64,000 nt of DNA. Origin: Leptospira terpstrae serovar Hualin str. LT 11-33 = ATCC 700639 (lineage in GTDB: Bacteria; Spirochaetota; Leptospiria; Leptospirales; Leptospiraceae). Every line of letters starts with the position of its first letter. Positions within the stretch are counted from its first letter, which is position 1. Below are positions 9,579 to 19,047 of the stretch, piece by piece. The notes below the pieces were generated by a model. That model searched no databases, was not told where the DNA came from, and saw nothing but the letters and a program-made list of their open reading frames with translations. Both the position numbers and the translations under genes were made by a program. The stretch covers positions 64,501 to 128,500 of the forward strand of contig NZ_AOGW02000018.1 of the NCBI RefSeq assembly GCF_000332495.1, given 5' to 3'.

Positions 9579-10517
9579 TTATTGATTCCTTAACCAGTTT
9601 AGCATGCTCCGAATACTACCGATAGCTACACCAATACTTGTATCGGCGCATCCATAATATAAATGGACTGTATCCTTGTCGGCTAACACGGTAATACCGC
9701 ATGGAAATACGACATTGTTAACATCTCCAAATCTTTCGTATTCCGTTTCAGGTGCAAAGATCCAGTCGTTACATCTTTTGATACATTTTTCTGGGTATTC
9801 TAAATCTAATAAAGCGAGTCCTATTCTATATAAATATCCAGATGCATTTTTTTTAACTCCATGATAGATGATGAGCCAACCTTCTTTTGTTTCGATTGGT
9901 GGCGTAGCTAAACCTATTTTTTCAGCATCCCACCAGCTCCCGTTTCTTGCTCCAAATACAAGTTTCCTATTCTCCCAATGGATTAAGTCTTCTGAATTTG
10001 AAATCCAAATATTGGCACTGTCCTTTTCGATTGGTCTATGAAGCATCAGCCACTTGTTTTGAATTTTTCTTGGAAATAAAGCCGCATCTTTATCGTTAGG
10101 TTCTAATGCTAATCCCTGTTTTGTATAGTCTTCAAAATTTTTTGTATTTGCCAGTGATACGGAAGGCCCCTTTTCCCCATAAGAAACATAAGCTATATAA
10201 AAACGATTTAGCTCGTTTATATAGGTAATCCTTGGATCTTCAATCCCCCAACATTCAGAAGGATAGATCTCTGGTTCTGCAGTCATAAAAGGAGTAGGAT
10301 CGATTGACCAATCGTCTAAACCATTCTTTGACCTAACAATTCCTAGTTGCGATAATCCTCTGCGATCTTCTAAGCGGCATAAAAGGAGAGTACTTCCATC
10401 TTTTAATAGTGTAGCGCCAGGATTGAATACTGTATGAATTGGATATGGCCACATACTAGCTGTTAAGATCGGATTATTTTCAAATCTTTTAAGTAATTCA
10501 GGGTAGTTTGGGTTCAT
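9579..10517 (-). CDS. GH130-family mannoside phosphorylase-like protein
   Basis: A 312-residue classical GH130 protein. Visible family features are NPGATL (residue ~32), CRLEDRRG, the catalytic-acid segment ECWGIEDPRI near residue 98, LFPRK, WWDAEKIGLATPPI, IIYHGV and YYGCADTSIGVA. Characterised relatives phosphorolyse beta-1,4- or beta-1,2-linked mannosides to mannose 1-phosphate. Its ATG overlaps the end of the glycosyltransferase gene by 4 bp, and its stop abuts the next GH130 gene, so the three genes form one translationally coupled operon. No signal peptide: the substrate must be intracellular. Subfamily assignment needs a phylogeny. Confidence 0.87.
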   Translation of the reverse strand: MNPNYPELLKRFENNPILTASMWPYPIHTVFNPGATLLKDGSTLLLCRLEDRRGLSQLGIVRSKNGLDDWSIDPTPFMTAEPEIYPSECWGIEDPRITYINELNRFYIAYVSYGEKGPSVSLANTKNFEDYTKQGLALEPNDKDAALFPRKIQNKWLMLHRPIEKDSANIWISNSEDLIHWENRKLVFGARNGSWWDAEKIGLATPPIETKEGWLIIYHGVKKNASGYLYRIGLALLDLEYPEKCIKRCNDWIFAPETEYERFGDVNNVVFPCGITVLADKDTVHLYYGCADTSIGVAIGSIRSMLNWLRNQ

Positions 10518-12766
10518 ACAGAACCTTTGGAGCTGAGAATACTTTCTTCCAATCTCATCTCTAACATACTTTGCAAAAATGCAAGTGTTGATTCTGCACC
10601 CTGGTTTTCATTCATGCGATCGGAATGTAATCCGTCGCGACAACCACCAGTAGTTGGATCATATAAAGAAACTTTTAAATCATTTCTTCCCAAAAACCAT
10701 TCGAATGCTCGTATAGATTCATTTTTCCATAATTGGTCTTTGGTAATATGAAATGCTTCAATTGAAGCAGATACCATTGTTTGTGCTTCTACTGGCTGTT
10801 GGTCAAATCTTGCATTTGGACCTCCACGTGTGTAAAATCCATTTGTTCCAATTGGTATAAAATGTCCACCGTCAGCTTCTTTCTGTAAATCTGCTAACCA
10901 ATTTAAGCTTTTTAATCCAATGTCGATCATCTCTTGGTTTTGCATTGATTTACCAGAGACAAGAAGTGCATGGGGAAGAATTGCATTACAATAACTTAGG
11001 GATTGTTCAAACCATAACCAATCAGGTTTATAGTTTTCCTGGTATAGTTTTAGTATCCTTTTTGCAAGTTCGTCTTGAACACTTTTAGCTCGCCTATCGC
11101 CCGTAAAACGTTTAAAATATTCGTTTAGTCCCAAAAGAGAGAAGGCCCATGCCCTTGGACTTTTCATCATTAGAATAGAAGGAAGTGCTTCTTCGAATAA
11201 TCGGCCGGCTATGGTTGGTAATTTTGGAAGGGACCCAATTCCCAAAATGGTTCCTAATGCCATAAGGGATCTACCGTGGCTATCTTCAGATCCTGATTCT
11301 TCTAACCAATTTCTCTGATAGTCCATAAAGTTTCTGAACCTTTTTGTTTTTGCATTATATGCGTACCATAAAAAAGCTAAGTAACGATAACTTAATTTGT
11401 AGGTAGTATCAGAATCTAAATCCTCAATCAACTTACAGACAATCAGTGCACGAGCATTGTCATCAGTAGTATAACCTTCACCGTAGTTGGGTAATGTAAA
11501 AAATGCATGTTGAAGAATGCCTGTATCATCAGTCATATGTTCTAGATGTGTTAATTTAAGAATCGGAAATTCAATAGGAGGAGTATTTCTTAATTTTATA
11601 TTGAATCCTAGAGAAGAAAAGTATCGTTTTTCTTCTCTAGCTCGGCGAAACGAATCCATGTAACGCCTGGAAACTTGAGACCAAATCATACTACGTGCAT
11701 ATAGATAAGCTCTTTTGCGCATAGAATGACGGACAGTCTCATTTACTAATAAATTAATTACTTCATTTCCCAATTTTTCATAATCATGAAATGGAACTAA
11801 GATGCCTCTTTCTTCTGCTAACATTTCTTCTGCATACCAATAAGGAGTGGAAATGATGGCTTTGCCCGCTCCTAATGTATAGGCAAGAGTTCCCGAAACA
11901 ATTTGGTTGGGTTCCAAATAAGGTGTGATATAAATATCTGTAGCACCAATAAATTCAGTTAATTCTCTTTGGCTAACAAACTTATTATAAAAAAGAACAT
12001 TTTCTTCAACTTTGTTTTCTCTAGCAAGTAATTGTAAGGAAATTCGATATGCTTCCCCTTCGTTCCGAAGTACCTGCGGATGCGTTGCTCCAAGAATTAT
12101 ATAAACTATATTTGGAAATTTTTCGATGATTTTAGGTAAAGCAAGGATAACATTTTCCAATCCTTTGTTAGCCGAGATGAGTCCGAAACTCATCAAAACT
12201 ATTTTTCCCTCAACGCCAAATAAATCTTTATGAAAACTTGGATCCACGAAAGGAACATCTGGAATTCCGTGCGCAATGATATCGATTTTATCGGATTGAA
12301 TGTTATAAACGGTTTTTAGTATTTCTGCTCCAGTTTTACTCATCACGACAATTCTATCAGATAATGAAATGAGTTGTTCTAATACTGTGCGTTGGTCTGG
12401 ATCAGGATCTTTTAATATCGTATGCAAAGTAGTGACGATGGGCATATGTAGATCACGAAGAAGGGAAAGAATATGGCTTCCGGCCCTTCCACCGAAGATA
12501 CCGTATTCGAATTGAAGTGAAACTAAATCAACATTGTTGATGTTTAAAAAATCTGCAGCCCTATGATAAGAATTGATGTCTTTTTCTTTGAGTTCAAATC
12601 GTACTCGAGTAGGGTAAGCATAACCTGAGTCGATATCGTTTACAGGAAGTGCAATACATGCAGTTTCCGGGAATTGTTCGGAAATAGATTCACATAGGTC
12701 TGTTGTGAAAGTGGCGATACCACATTGTCTGGGAGAGTAGTTACCAATAAAGGCAACTCTCTTCAC
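10514..12766 (-). CDS. GT4-type glycosyltransferase with C-terminal helical domain
   Basis: A 750-residue protein. Residues 1-385 are a GT-B fold family 4 glycosyltransferase (NYSPRQCGIATFT glycine-rich N-terminus, LQFEYGIFGG, FGLISANKGLENVILALP, and the acidic SGTLAYTLGAGKAIISTPYWYAEE region). Residues ~400-750 form an alpha-helical domain with repeated aromatic segments (YTTDDNARALI, RAWAFSLLGLNEY, GRDGL-like end), resembling an alpha/alpha toroid such as those of N-acylglucosamine epimerases or glycosidases. First gene of an operon with two GH130 proteins, so it may build the glycan the GH130 enzymes degrade. Donor and product are unknown. Confidence 0.85.
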   Translation of the reverse strand: MKRVAFIGNYSPRQCGIATFTTDLCESISEQFPETACIALPVNDIDSGYAYPTRVRFELKEKDINSYHRAADFLNINNVDLVSLQFEYGIFGGRAGSHILSLLRDLHMPIVTTLHTILKDPDPDQRTVLEQLISLSDRIVVMSKTGAEILKTVYNIQSDKIDIIAHGIPDVPFVDPSFHKDLFGVEGKIVLMSFGLISANKGLENVILALPKIIEKFPNIVYIILGATHPQVLRNEGEAYRISLQLLARENKVEENVLFYNKFVSQRELTEFIGATDIYITPYLEPNQIVSGTLAYTLGAGKAIISTPYWYAEEMLAEERGILVPFHDYEKLGNEVINLLVNETVRHSMRKRAYLYARSMIWSQVSRRYMDSFRRAREEKRYFSSLGFNIKLRNTPPIEFPILKLTHLEHMTDDTGILQHAFFTLPNYGEGYTTDDNARALIVCKLIEDLDSDTTYKLSYRYLAFLWYAYNAKTKRFRNFMDYQRNWLEESGSEDSHGRSLMALGTILGIGSLPKLPTIAGRLFEEALPSILMMKSPRAWAFSLLGLNEYFKRFTGDRRAKSVQDELAKRILKLYQENYKPDWLWFEQSLSYCNAILPHALLVSGKSMQNQEMIDIGLKSLNWLADLQKEADGGHFIPIGTNGFYTRGGPNARFDQQPVEAQTMVSASIEAFHITKDQLWKNESIRAFEWFLGRNDLKVSLYDPTTGGCRDGLHSDRMNENQGAESTLAFLQSMLEMRLEESILSSKGSV

Positions 12767-13114
12767 GAATTGCCGGCTTTGGTAACGATTCTATATTGAT
12801 TCAGTGAGGTTTGTTTGGTGTAAGGTTTCATTTTTTGGTTTCATTTGCGGTTAGGATTTGTGTTAAATAACATGCTAACCTAACAATTGATAAGGAGACG
12901 ATTTAATCAAAATGCAAGAGAATTCCCTGTTATTTCGTTTTTTAACGAGAAAATATATCGTATTTCCTGAAAATACTTTAAATCGATTGGTTTTGTACAA
13001 AAAGTACTAGGATTTATAAGTGATTGGAAAGCGATTTGAATAGAAAAGAATGGATTCTGGTTTTATTCATTGAAGTGATTTATAAAAAATCAATGTTCGA
13101 TGTTATATGGTTTA
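12767..13114. other. 348-bp gap upstream of the GT4/GH130 operon
   Basis: Holds the promoter region of the leftward GT4 operon and the 3' flank of the leftward hybrid kinase gene. It contains a nested dyad at 12849-12880 and one short open frame (12912-13010, plus strand, 32 codons, preceded by AAGGAG at a rather long distance), for which I have no further support. No RNA gene is recognisable. Confidence 0.4.
12849..12880. promoter_or_regulatory. Nested dyad upstream of the GT4/GH130 operon
   Basis: GGTTAG (12849-12854) pairs with CTAACC (12875-12880), and an almost concentric TGTTA-AA-TAACA dyad lies inside (12861-12872). Centred about 98 bp upstream of the glycosyltransferase start codon, it is a candidate operator. 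No cognate regulator is adjacent. Confidence 0.35.
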
Positions 13115-16100
13115 TTATAGATCCACAACAACTAGAGTTATATCATCATCGGGAATTGGTTTTCCACAAAACTCTTTGACTTGTTCTAATAGACCATCGG
13201 CAAATAAGTCAGCAGAACGGTTGGCAGAATTTTCTACTATATAATGGCTCAAACGTTCATCTCCAAACATTTCTCCAGAAGGATTACGTGCTTCCGAAAT
13301 TCCATCCGTGTATAATATGACTCTGTCGCCTACAGCAAATGGTAGATCTAAGATTTCATCTGGTATTTCTGGAAAACATCCTAAAATTCTTCCTCTAGGA
13401 CGGACAAGCTCCACTTTGTTAGTTTTTCGTCTGTAAAAAGCAACAGGAGGATGGCCAGCACTGGCATAAAGAATTCTTTGTTTTTCTAAATCAAAGAACA
13501 AATAACAAGCAGTTACAAATTGTTTGTGGATTGAATCGAGTAGTAGTTTGTTGATTCTTTTTAATACTTCATTTGGTTTTTTGGAAACGTGTTTTTGTAA
13601 GTTGAAAGCCATCTTGAACATCGCAGCAACAATGGCTGCAGGAATTCCATGCCCAGAGACATCTGCAATCACAACACCTAAACTAAATTCGTCGGGAGTA
13701 TGAAAATCGTAATAATCTCCTCCAATGGCAGTCATTGGGTTATAACGAGTCACTATAGTGGCTCTACCACCTGTTGGTGGATGTAAAGGAAGAGATGAGT
13801 CTTGTATTTTTTTAGCTAGTGTGAGTTCTGCTTTAATACTTATATAATCTTCTTTGTCTTCTACTGCAGATTTTAAAAGAATGAGAGTATTGACTCTTGC
13901 GAGAAGTTCTCTTTTATCAAATGGTTTTCCTAGATAGTCATTGGCACCGGCTTCCAATCCAGAAAGAACATCTTCAATTCTATTTTTTGCTGTAAGCATT
14001 AAAATAGGCATTTCATACATAGAATAAGTTTCTCTTAAGATTTTACAAACTTGATACCCACTCATCTTCGGCATCATAATGTCCAAAAGAATCAAATCCG
14101 GTTTCACTTCATTGGCAACAGAAATAGCGGTTGGCCCATCCAAAACTGGAATTACATTGAATCCCGATCCACTGAGTTGAACCTTTAATACCTCTAAATT
14201 GATCGGATCATCATCAACGGCAAGGATTGTTAAGTTGCGGTTTAAGTCTTTCGAGAGATTTGATGTAACTTCGACTCTTTCGATATACGCTTGTTCGACG
14301 ATGAAATTTCCACGAAGATCATCAAGGAGCCAGCTATTGGATGGTGTTACTTCTTCCAATTGGTTCTGTTGGAAGTTGGTTTGTCCACTAGCAATTGGTA
14401 AGGTAAATCGAAAGATTGACCCTCTCCCAAGTTCTGATTCAACAGATAGGATTCCTGTATGAAGTTCTACTAAGTTCTTTGTGATGGATAGTCCAAGACC
14501 AACTCCACCGAAGTTTCGTGAAATACTAGAATCTGCCTGTGCAAAAGGAGCAAAAATTTTGCCTTGGTCTTCTTTGGAAAGACCTATTCCTGTGTCGGTA
14601 ACTGATATTTCTAAAAAATCCAAATAACCATTGTTCACCGGTTTTGCATTAATTCGAATACTGCCTGATTCAGTGAATTTGAGTGCATTCCCAATCAAAT
14701 TAAAAAGGATTTGTTGTATTTTGTTTTCATCACCAAAGACTAAAGGGGTATCATCGGGGATTTCGCTTTCGAGTGTGATTCCTTTTTGTTTGGCCGCGTG
14801 TGCCAATAAGGTAATCACTATTTCCACCGAAGGTTGGATAGCTAGTGTCATTGGAGTAAGTTTGAATTTACGATTTTTCATCAGAGAAAAATCAAGTATG
14901 TCATTCACTAAATTTGAAAGTCGTTTCGCAGAGGAAATAATGAAACCAAGATTTTTTGAAACACCTTGTGTCAATGTACCCATGGAACCTTCGATCAAAG
15001 ATTCTGTGATTCCTATAATACCGTTCAAAGGTGTTCGAAGTTCATGAGAGGTATTAGATAAAAACTCATCTTTCATTTTATCCAATATTATTAATTCTTG
15101 ATTCTTTTGTTCTAGTTCACTTTTTAATCGGTTTGTGATTTCATAAAGTTTGGCAAACCGTATTGATAATGCAAAAGATAAACTCAACGTATATATTAAA
15201 AATCCTTCGGACAAGGATCTATCCATTATAGAAACGTAAATTTGTAGGTAACTCAAAATGGAAAAGAGGGCAGTGATTCCCAAGGCAATTTGACCAATTA
15301 AAATAATGTATGCCCCAGGTTGCTTATTTTTGACTGCTTTAAAGTTGAGACCAAAAGCATATACAAGTTCGAATACCGATAATACACTGCTAATATTTAA
15401 AGTATATTTTGAATAGATACTCATTACAAAAGGATGGAATGTGAAAAAAGGAACTAGTGCAATTGTAAAATGAAACAATAGAATTCCTTTTACGGCTAAG
15501 GAAGGTTTGTGTTCAGAAAAATCTAAAAAGAAAATAGTTCCAAAGATACCGATTAAGTTTAGCGCAGGGTGGAAAATAAAATGATTGAACCAAAAGTTAT
15601 TCCAAACGAAGTAGGGAAGTGAAAGGTTCCCAAAAGTTGCAAGCCCTGCAAGAGACGCAAAAAAGAAATAAAATAAATATGCACGTTCTCTTCTACTTCG
15701 TAACCAAAGAATAAAACAATACAATGCAGAATATAAAAAAGCAAAACAAGTTGCAGAATTCCACATAATGTATTGATAAAATTTTCCTTGGATGAGGTTT
15801 GATTCTCCAATGTAAAATTCAGAATTTACAAATCCACCCCAACCAACATCATCTCCAACTCTCACCGCAATTGTATTTTCTGTTTCAAAATCAATTAGGT
15901 TTGGCGGAATTTGATACACATTAATGCGACTACTTTTCTTTAGGATCTCTCCTTTATCTGTTAAGAGTCCTGTTCTGCCAACAAGGACTCCATTGATATA
16001 AATTTCGTTAGCATCCGCTATGATGGGTGTGAGAATACTAATATTCTGATTTTTGAATGTTTTAGAAACTCTAAAGGAATGTCTATACCAACCAATTTTA

Positions 16101-16336
16101 AATCCAGACAATCCGGAATTATTCCATTGCGCAGGGATAGAAAGCTGACGCCACTTTTGGTCCGAGTATTGCCGTTGAGCTTGGTTTAGGTCATCCTTGG
16201 GATTGAATTTCCAGGATCCTGATAATTTGACTAATTGACTTGGGTCTTCTAGTTGGAAGATAACAAGGTCTGGACTGGCATTTAATGGTGATAAATAAAA
16301 AGAAAATAAGAGTGCCAGTTGGTAACGTATTTTCAT
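13115..16336 (-). CDS. 7TM-DISM hybrid histidine kinase with receiver and SpoIIE phosphatase
   Basis: A 1073-residue membrane signalling protein. Domain order: signal peptide (~1-20); periplasmic 7TMR-DISM carbohydrate-binding-like domain to ~180; seven-helix 7TMR-DISM membrane unit (~185-395); HisKA with the acceptor His in SNTSHELRTPLNG (~430); HATPase (GTGIGLSKED, GGVGLGLSI); receiver domain with the phospho-Asp in LILLDIMMPKMSG (~752); and a C-terminal SpoIIE/PP2C phosphatase (GGDYYDFH, ADVSGHGIPAAIVAAM near 895, DDITLVVV end). It thus combines sensing, autophosphorylation, receiver and serine-phosphatase output in one chain, probably to control an anti-sigma antagonist. GGAT six bases before the ATG supports the start. 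Confidence 0.94.
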   Translation of the reverse strand: MKIRYQLALLFSFYLSPLNASPDLVIFQLEDPSQLVKLSGSWKFNPKDDLNQAQRQYSDQKWRQLSIPAQWNNSGLSGFKIGWYRHSFRVSKTFKNQNISILTPIIADANEIYINGVLVGRTGLLTDKGEILKKSSRINVYQIPPNLIDFETENTIAVRVGDDVGWGGFVNSEFYIGESNLIQGKFYQYIMWNSATCFAFLYSALYCFILWLRSRRERAYLFYFFFASLAGLATFGNLSLPYFVWNNFWFNHFIFHPALNLIGIFGTIFFLDFSEHKPSLAVKGILLFHFTIALVPFFTFHPFVMSIYSKYTLNISSVLSVFELVYAFGLNFKAVKNKQPGAYIILIGQIALGITALFSILSYLQIYVSIMDRSLSEGFLIYTLSLSFALSIRFAKLYEITNRLKSELEQKNQELIILDKMKDEFLSNTSHELRTPLNGIIGITESLIEGSMGTLTQGVSKNLGFIISSAKRLSNLVNDILDFSLMKNRKFKLTPMTLAIQPSVEIVITLLAHAAKQKGITLESEIPDDTPLVFGDENKIQQILFNLIGNALKFTESGSIRINAKPVNNGYLDFLEISVTDTGIGLSKEDQGKIFAPFAQADSSISRNFGGVGLGLSITKNLVELHTGILSVESELGRGSIFRFTLPIASGQTNFQQNQLEEVTPSNSWLLDDLRGNFIVEQAYIERVEVTSNLSKDLNRNLTILAVDDDPINLEVLKVQLSGSGFNVIPVLDGPTAISVANEVKPDLILLDIMMPKMSGYQVCKILRETYSMYEMPILMLTAKNRIEDVLSGLEAGANDYLGKPFDKRELLARVNTLILLKSAVEDKEDYISIKAELTLAKKIQDSSLPLHPPTGGRATIVTRYNPMTAIGGDYYDFHTPDEFSLGVVIADVSGHGIPAAIVAAMFKMAFNLQKHVSKKPNEVLKRINKLLLDSIHKQFVTACYLFFDLEKQRILYASAGHPPVAFYRRKTNKVELVRPRGRILGCFPEIPDEILDLPFAVGDRVILYTDGISEARNPSGEMFGDERLSHYIVENSANRSADLFADGLLEQVKEFCGKPIPDDDITLVVVDL

Positions 16337-16530
16337 TTCAAATCCAAAGATAAAGTGCCGTCATTTACATAACTAACAGGAATGGCATATTTTAACCAAG
16401 AACAAATATTGATTTGGTGGAGGGAAAACGGAATTCTCTTTTCCGTTCCTAGATAGGCTTTATGCTTAAAAAACATCCAATGAGCAATAAAACCAAAGAG
16501 AAAAATCGGTTTACTTTTCCTATGATTCAA
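16333..16530 (-). CDS. Doubtful 65-residue hypothetical protein
   Basis: A short open frame whose TGA stop overlaps the ATG of the hybrid kinase in an ATGA arrangement, which is the only reason to list it. It would start at a TTG without a clear ribosome binding site. The peptide is basic and aromatic with no recognisable domain. It could equally be chance open frame in the leader of the kinase gene. Confidence 0.2.
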   Translation of the reverse strand: MNHRKSKPIFLFGFIAHWMFFKHKAYLGTEKRIPFSLHQINICSWLKYAIPVSYVNDGTLSLDLK

Positions 16531-16576
16531 TTAACTTTTTTGCAATTCTCGTATCTTAATTGAGTGTCAATGGCCT

Positions 16577-17863
16577 ATGTTCAAAAATCGCAAATTTCGT
16601 TACAGTAGCATTCTTCTAACTTTCATTATATTGTTTTTTTTGATCAAACCGCAGGACGAAGGATCGGCTTACAACGAATATTTTTCCAAAATTAACAAGG
16701 AACTAAAAGAGAACGGCTTCGGTAAACCTGTTGTTTTATTGGATTTGGACAGGTTGGATTCAAATTTAAATACTCTCTCCAAAAACATTCCACCTCCACT
16801 CCATTATCGAATTGTTGTGAAGTCTCTTCCTTCTCTAGATCTTCTTCGCCACATCACCAAATCTACCAAAACCAACCGGCTTATGGTCTTTCATTCCGGT
16901 GACCTTGTGATGTTACTTTCTGATCCAGATTTTTCTTCCTTTGATATACTTTTGGGAAAACCAATGCCTGTGAGAGCATTAGAGGAAATCTACAAGAAAA
17001 CAAAGTCCGAAAAGTTTCAAAAGATCCATTGGTTGGTGGATACAGAAACTCGACTTACCCAATACCTAGGGTTTGCCAAAACAAAGAATATAAAGTTACA
17101 TATAGTTTTAGAAATAGATGTAGGGCTCCACCGCGGCGGATTCACTCAAACTAAAGAGACTAACCTTGCATTGGAAATGATAACAAACTATCCAAACCAT
17201 TTGGAGTTTGATGGGTTTATGGGTTATGAACCTCATGTGGCATCCGTACCTAATTTGTTAGGTGATAAAAACTATGCTATTGAAAAAGCGATAGGATCTT
17301 CTTTGTCTTTGTATGAAGAGTTTGTTACTTCTGGAAAAGAGTTCTATCCTTCTTTATTTAAAAAAGAATTAATTCTCAATGGAGGTGGCAGTAAAACTTA
17401 TCGCTTCTATCAGAAAAATAACAAAATTGTAAATGATGTCTCTGTAGGTTCCGCTCTTGTGATGCCTACTGATTTTGACGTAAGTACTCTTACCGAACAC
17501 AAACCTGCGTTTTTTATCGCCGCACCCATACTGAAACGATTAGAAGGAACCACCATTCCCTTTTTAGAATTTATTTCCTTTTTATTTCCTTTATGGAATC
17601 CCAATTTACAAGTGACTTATTTTACATATGGCGGAGCCTATCTTGCAAAGAAAGAATCACCTACAGGACTCTTTGACAATAGTCTCTATGGGGCTAGCAC
17701 AAACCAAGGTATTCTAAACGGAAGCCGTAAGACAAACTTACAACCCGATGATTATGTTTTTTATCGCCCAACACAAAGTGAAAAGGTGATGGCAGAGATG
17801 GGAGAGGTAGTGCTTTTAAGGAATGGGAAAATTATTGGAACTTGGAAGTGTTTTATCAATTAG
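16577..17863 (+). CDS. PLP-dependent fold-type III enzyme (alanine racemase/D-threonine aldolase-like)
   Basis: A 428-residue protein with an N-terminal membrane anchor or signal peptide (hydrophobic ~12-24). The body is an alanine-racemase-type TIM barrel: the PLP lysine is in HYRIVVKSLPS (~residue 90), with a later EIDVGLHRGGF segment and LILNGGGSKTYRF near residue 265, typical of the D-threonine aldolase/D-serine dehydratase group. The C-terminal part contains VMAEMGEVVLLRNGKIIGTWKCF, where the family keeps its metal site; the usual HxC pair is not evident. Possible activities are D-amino-acid aldol cleavage, dehydration or racemisation. A strong terminator overlaps its stop codon. Confidence 0.8.
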   Translation: MFKNRKFRYSSILLTFIILFFLIKPQDEGSAYNEYFSKINKELKENGFGKPVVLLDLDRLDSNLNTLSKNIPPPLHYRIVVKSLPSLDLLRHITKSTKTNRLMVFHSGDLVMLLSDPDFSSFDILLGKPMPVRALEEIYKKTKSEKFQKIHWLVDTETRLTQYLGFAKTKNIKLHIVLEIDVGLHRGGFTQTKETNLALEMITNYPNHLEFDGFMGYEPHVASVPNLLGDKNYAIEKAIGSSLSLYEEFVTSGKEFYPSLFKKELILNGGGSKTYRFYQKNNKIVNDVSVGSALVMPTDFDVSTLTEHKPAFFIAAPILKRLEGTTIPFLEFISFLFPLWNPNLQVTYFTYGGAYLAKKESPTGLFDNSLYGASTNQGILNGSRKTNLQPDDYVFYRPTQSEKVMAEMGEVVLLRNGKIIGTWKCFIN

Positions 17864-17892
17864 TGTGCTATAGTCAGCACACTAATTTTTTT
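17860..17892 (+). terminator. Intrinsic terminator overlapping the PLP-enzyme stop codon
   Basis: Ten-bp perfect stem TTAGTGTGCT/AGCACACTAA with a 6-nt loop, followed by seven T. The TAG stop codon sits inside the left arm. The stem may also serve the convergent esterase gene, whose end lies seven bases beyond. Confidence 0.9.
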
Positions 17893-17898
17893 CTCTTA

Positions 17899-18927
17899 TT
17901 ACTTTCCTGTAAAAAAATCCCACATCATATCGTTGGCCTTAATTGCTTTTGAAGGAGAAGAACCTCCAAAGAATAGGGAGGGTTTTTTGCCACCTGGCCA
18001 GGAATGTCCTCCAGATTCTGTGACACAAAGTTTTACCTTCACACCTGCTTTACATTCACTATATTCATCGCATGTGACACCTTCTGCTTCTAACACTCGT
18101 TTGGGAGTCTGGTTACACTCATTGAATTTTACCCATTGAGAAATGGACTTGGGAACGGATACAAAATCAGTGACGAGTGACTTGTCTTTAAAACTGTCGC
18201 CTGATCCCCCGTAGAATAAAACTTTATCATCGTCTTTTGCGTGAATATGTAATACGGAGATTGGTTTTGTGGGATTACAGGTAACCGTGTTATCGGTTCC
18301 TGCAACAGCTGTGATTCCAGAGAGTTGGTCTGTTATTTCACAAGCTAAGCGATAGGACATCATCGCCCCATTGGACATACCTGTTGCGTATACTTTTGAT
18401 TTGTCGATTTGCAGTTGTTTGGTTGCATGATTTAAAATTTCTTTCACAAAACCCACATCATCTATCTTTTTGTTACGGGCATCCGCACAACAGTTACCCG
18501 CATTCCATGTTGCAATTTTACCTGATTTGTATTTGCTATAACCATTGGGAAAGATTGTGATATGTCCGTTCTCTTCTGATTTAGAAATTTGATGGTAATA
18601 TTCTTCATTGGATTGGATTTCCATATCACCACCACCTCCATGGAATACCAAAAGTAGAGGGACAGGTTTGTTCTCAGAATATGATTTTGGAACATGGACT
18701 TTGTAATAACGCGGAATGTCTCCATGAGAGAAAGTAAATGTATAATCTCCCGGTGCATCGATTTTTTTTGTTAGGTCAGAAGAAGCAATCGGAGCCGGTT
18801 TCTCTTCCATCTTTTTTTGGAAACGTTCTTTGATTTTAGTGCGTAACCAACCTCGTGAGCAGGACTCTGTACTAAAGCAAATTAGGAGAAAAGGAAATAC
18901 AAAAAGAAATAGGGATCTAAATTTCAT
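17899..18927 (-). CDS. PHB depolymerase/feruloyl-esterase-like secreted hydrolase
   Basis: I start it at 18927 (342 residues), because GGAGG lies just upstream of that ATG; the longer frame would begin with a GTG that is part of this ribosome binding site. An N-terminal signal peptide ends near Cys17-Cys23, so it is either secreted or a lipoprotein. The alpha/beta-hydrolase core shows LLLVFHGGGG (oxyanion region), the nucleophile elbow ATGMSNGAMMSYRLA (G-x-S-x-G variant), and a late GGHSWPGG with the catalytic His. This matches the LpqC/polyhydroxybutyrate depolymerase-like family, whose members hydrolyse esters including feruloyl and short-chain ones. Actual substrate unknown. Confidence 0.85.
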   Translation of the reverse strand: MKFRSLFLFVFPFLLICFSTESCSRGWLRTKIKERFQKKMEEKPAPIASSDLTKKIDAPGDYTFTFSHGDIPRYYKVHVPKSYSENKPVPLLLVFHGGGGDMEIQSNEEYYHQISKSEENGHITIFPNGYSKYKSGKIATWNAGNCCADARNKKIDDVGFVKEILNHATKQLQIDKSKVYATGMSNGAMMSYRLACEITDQLSGITAVAGTDNTVTCNPTKPISVLHIHAKDDDKVLFYGGSGDSFKDKSLVTDFVSVPKSISQWVKFNECNQTPKRVLEAEGVTCDEYSECKAGVKVKLCVTESGGHSWPGGKKPSLFFGGSSPSKAIKANDMMWDFFTGK

Positions 18928-19047
18928 AGGATCCTCCACGAGATTCTAGGCATACGACCCGTTTCATCCGGAAAAAGTTCCATCGTATTTGACTATTTAT
19001 ATAAAAACGCTATCTCCCGAAAAGGAATTCTATGCCATTTCGGAATC

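Noticed and set aside
12912..13010. 32-codon plus-strand frame after AAGGAG
   Set aside because: Too short and with poor spacing; no family evidence.
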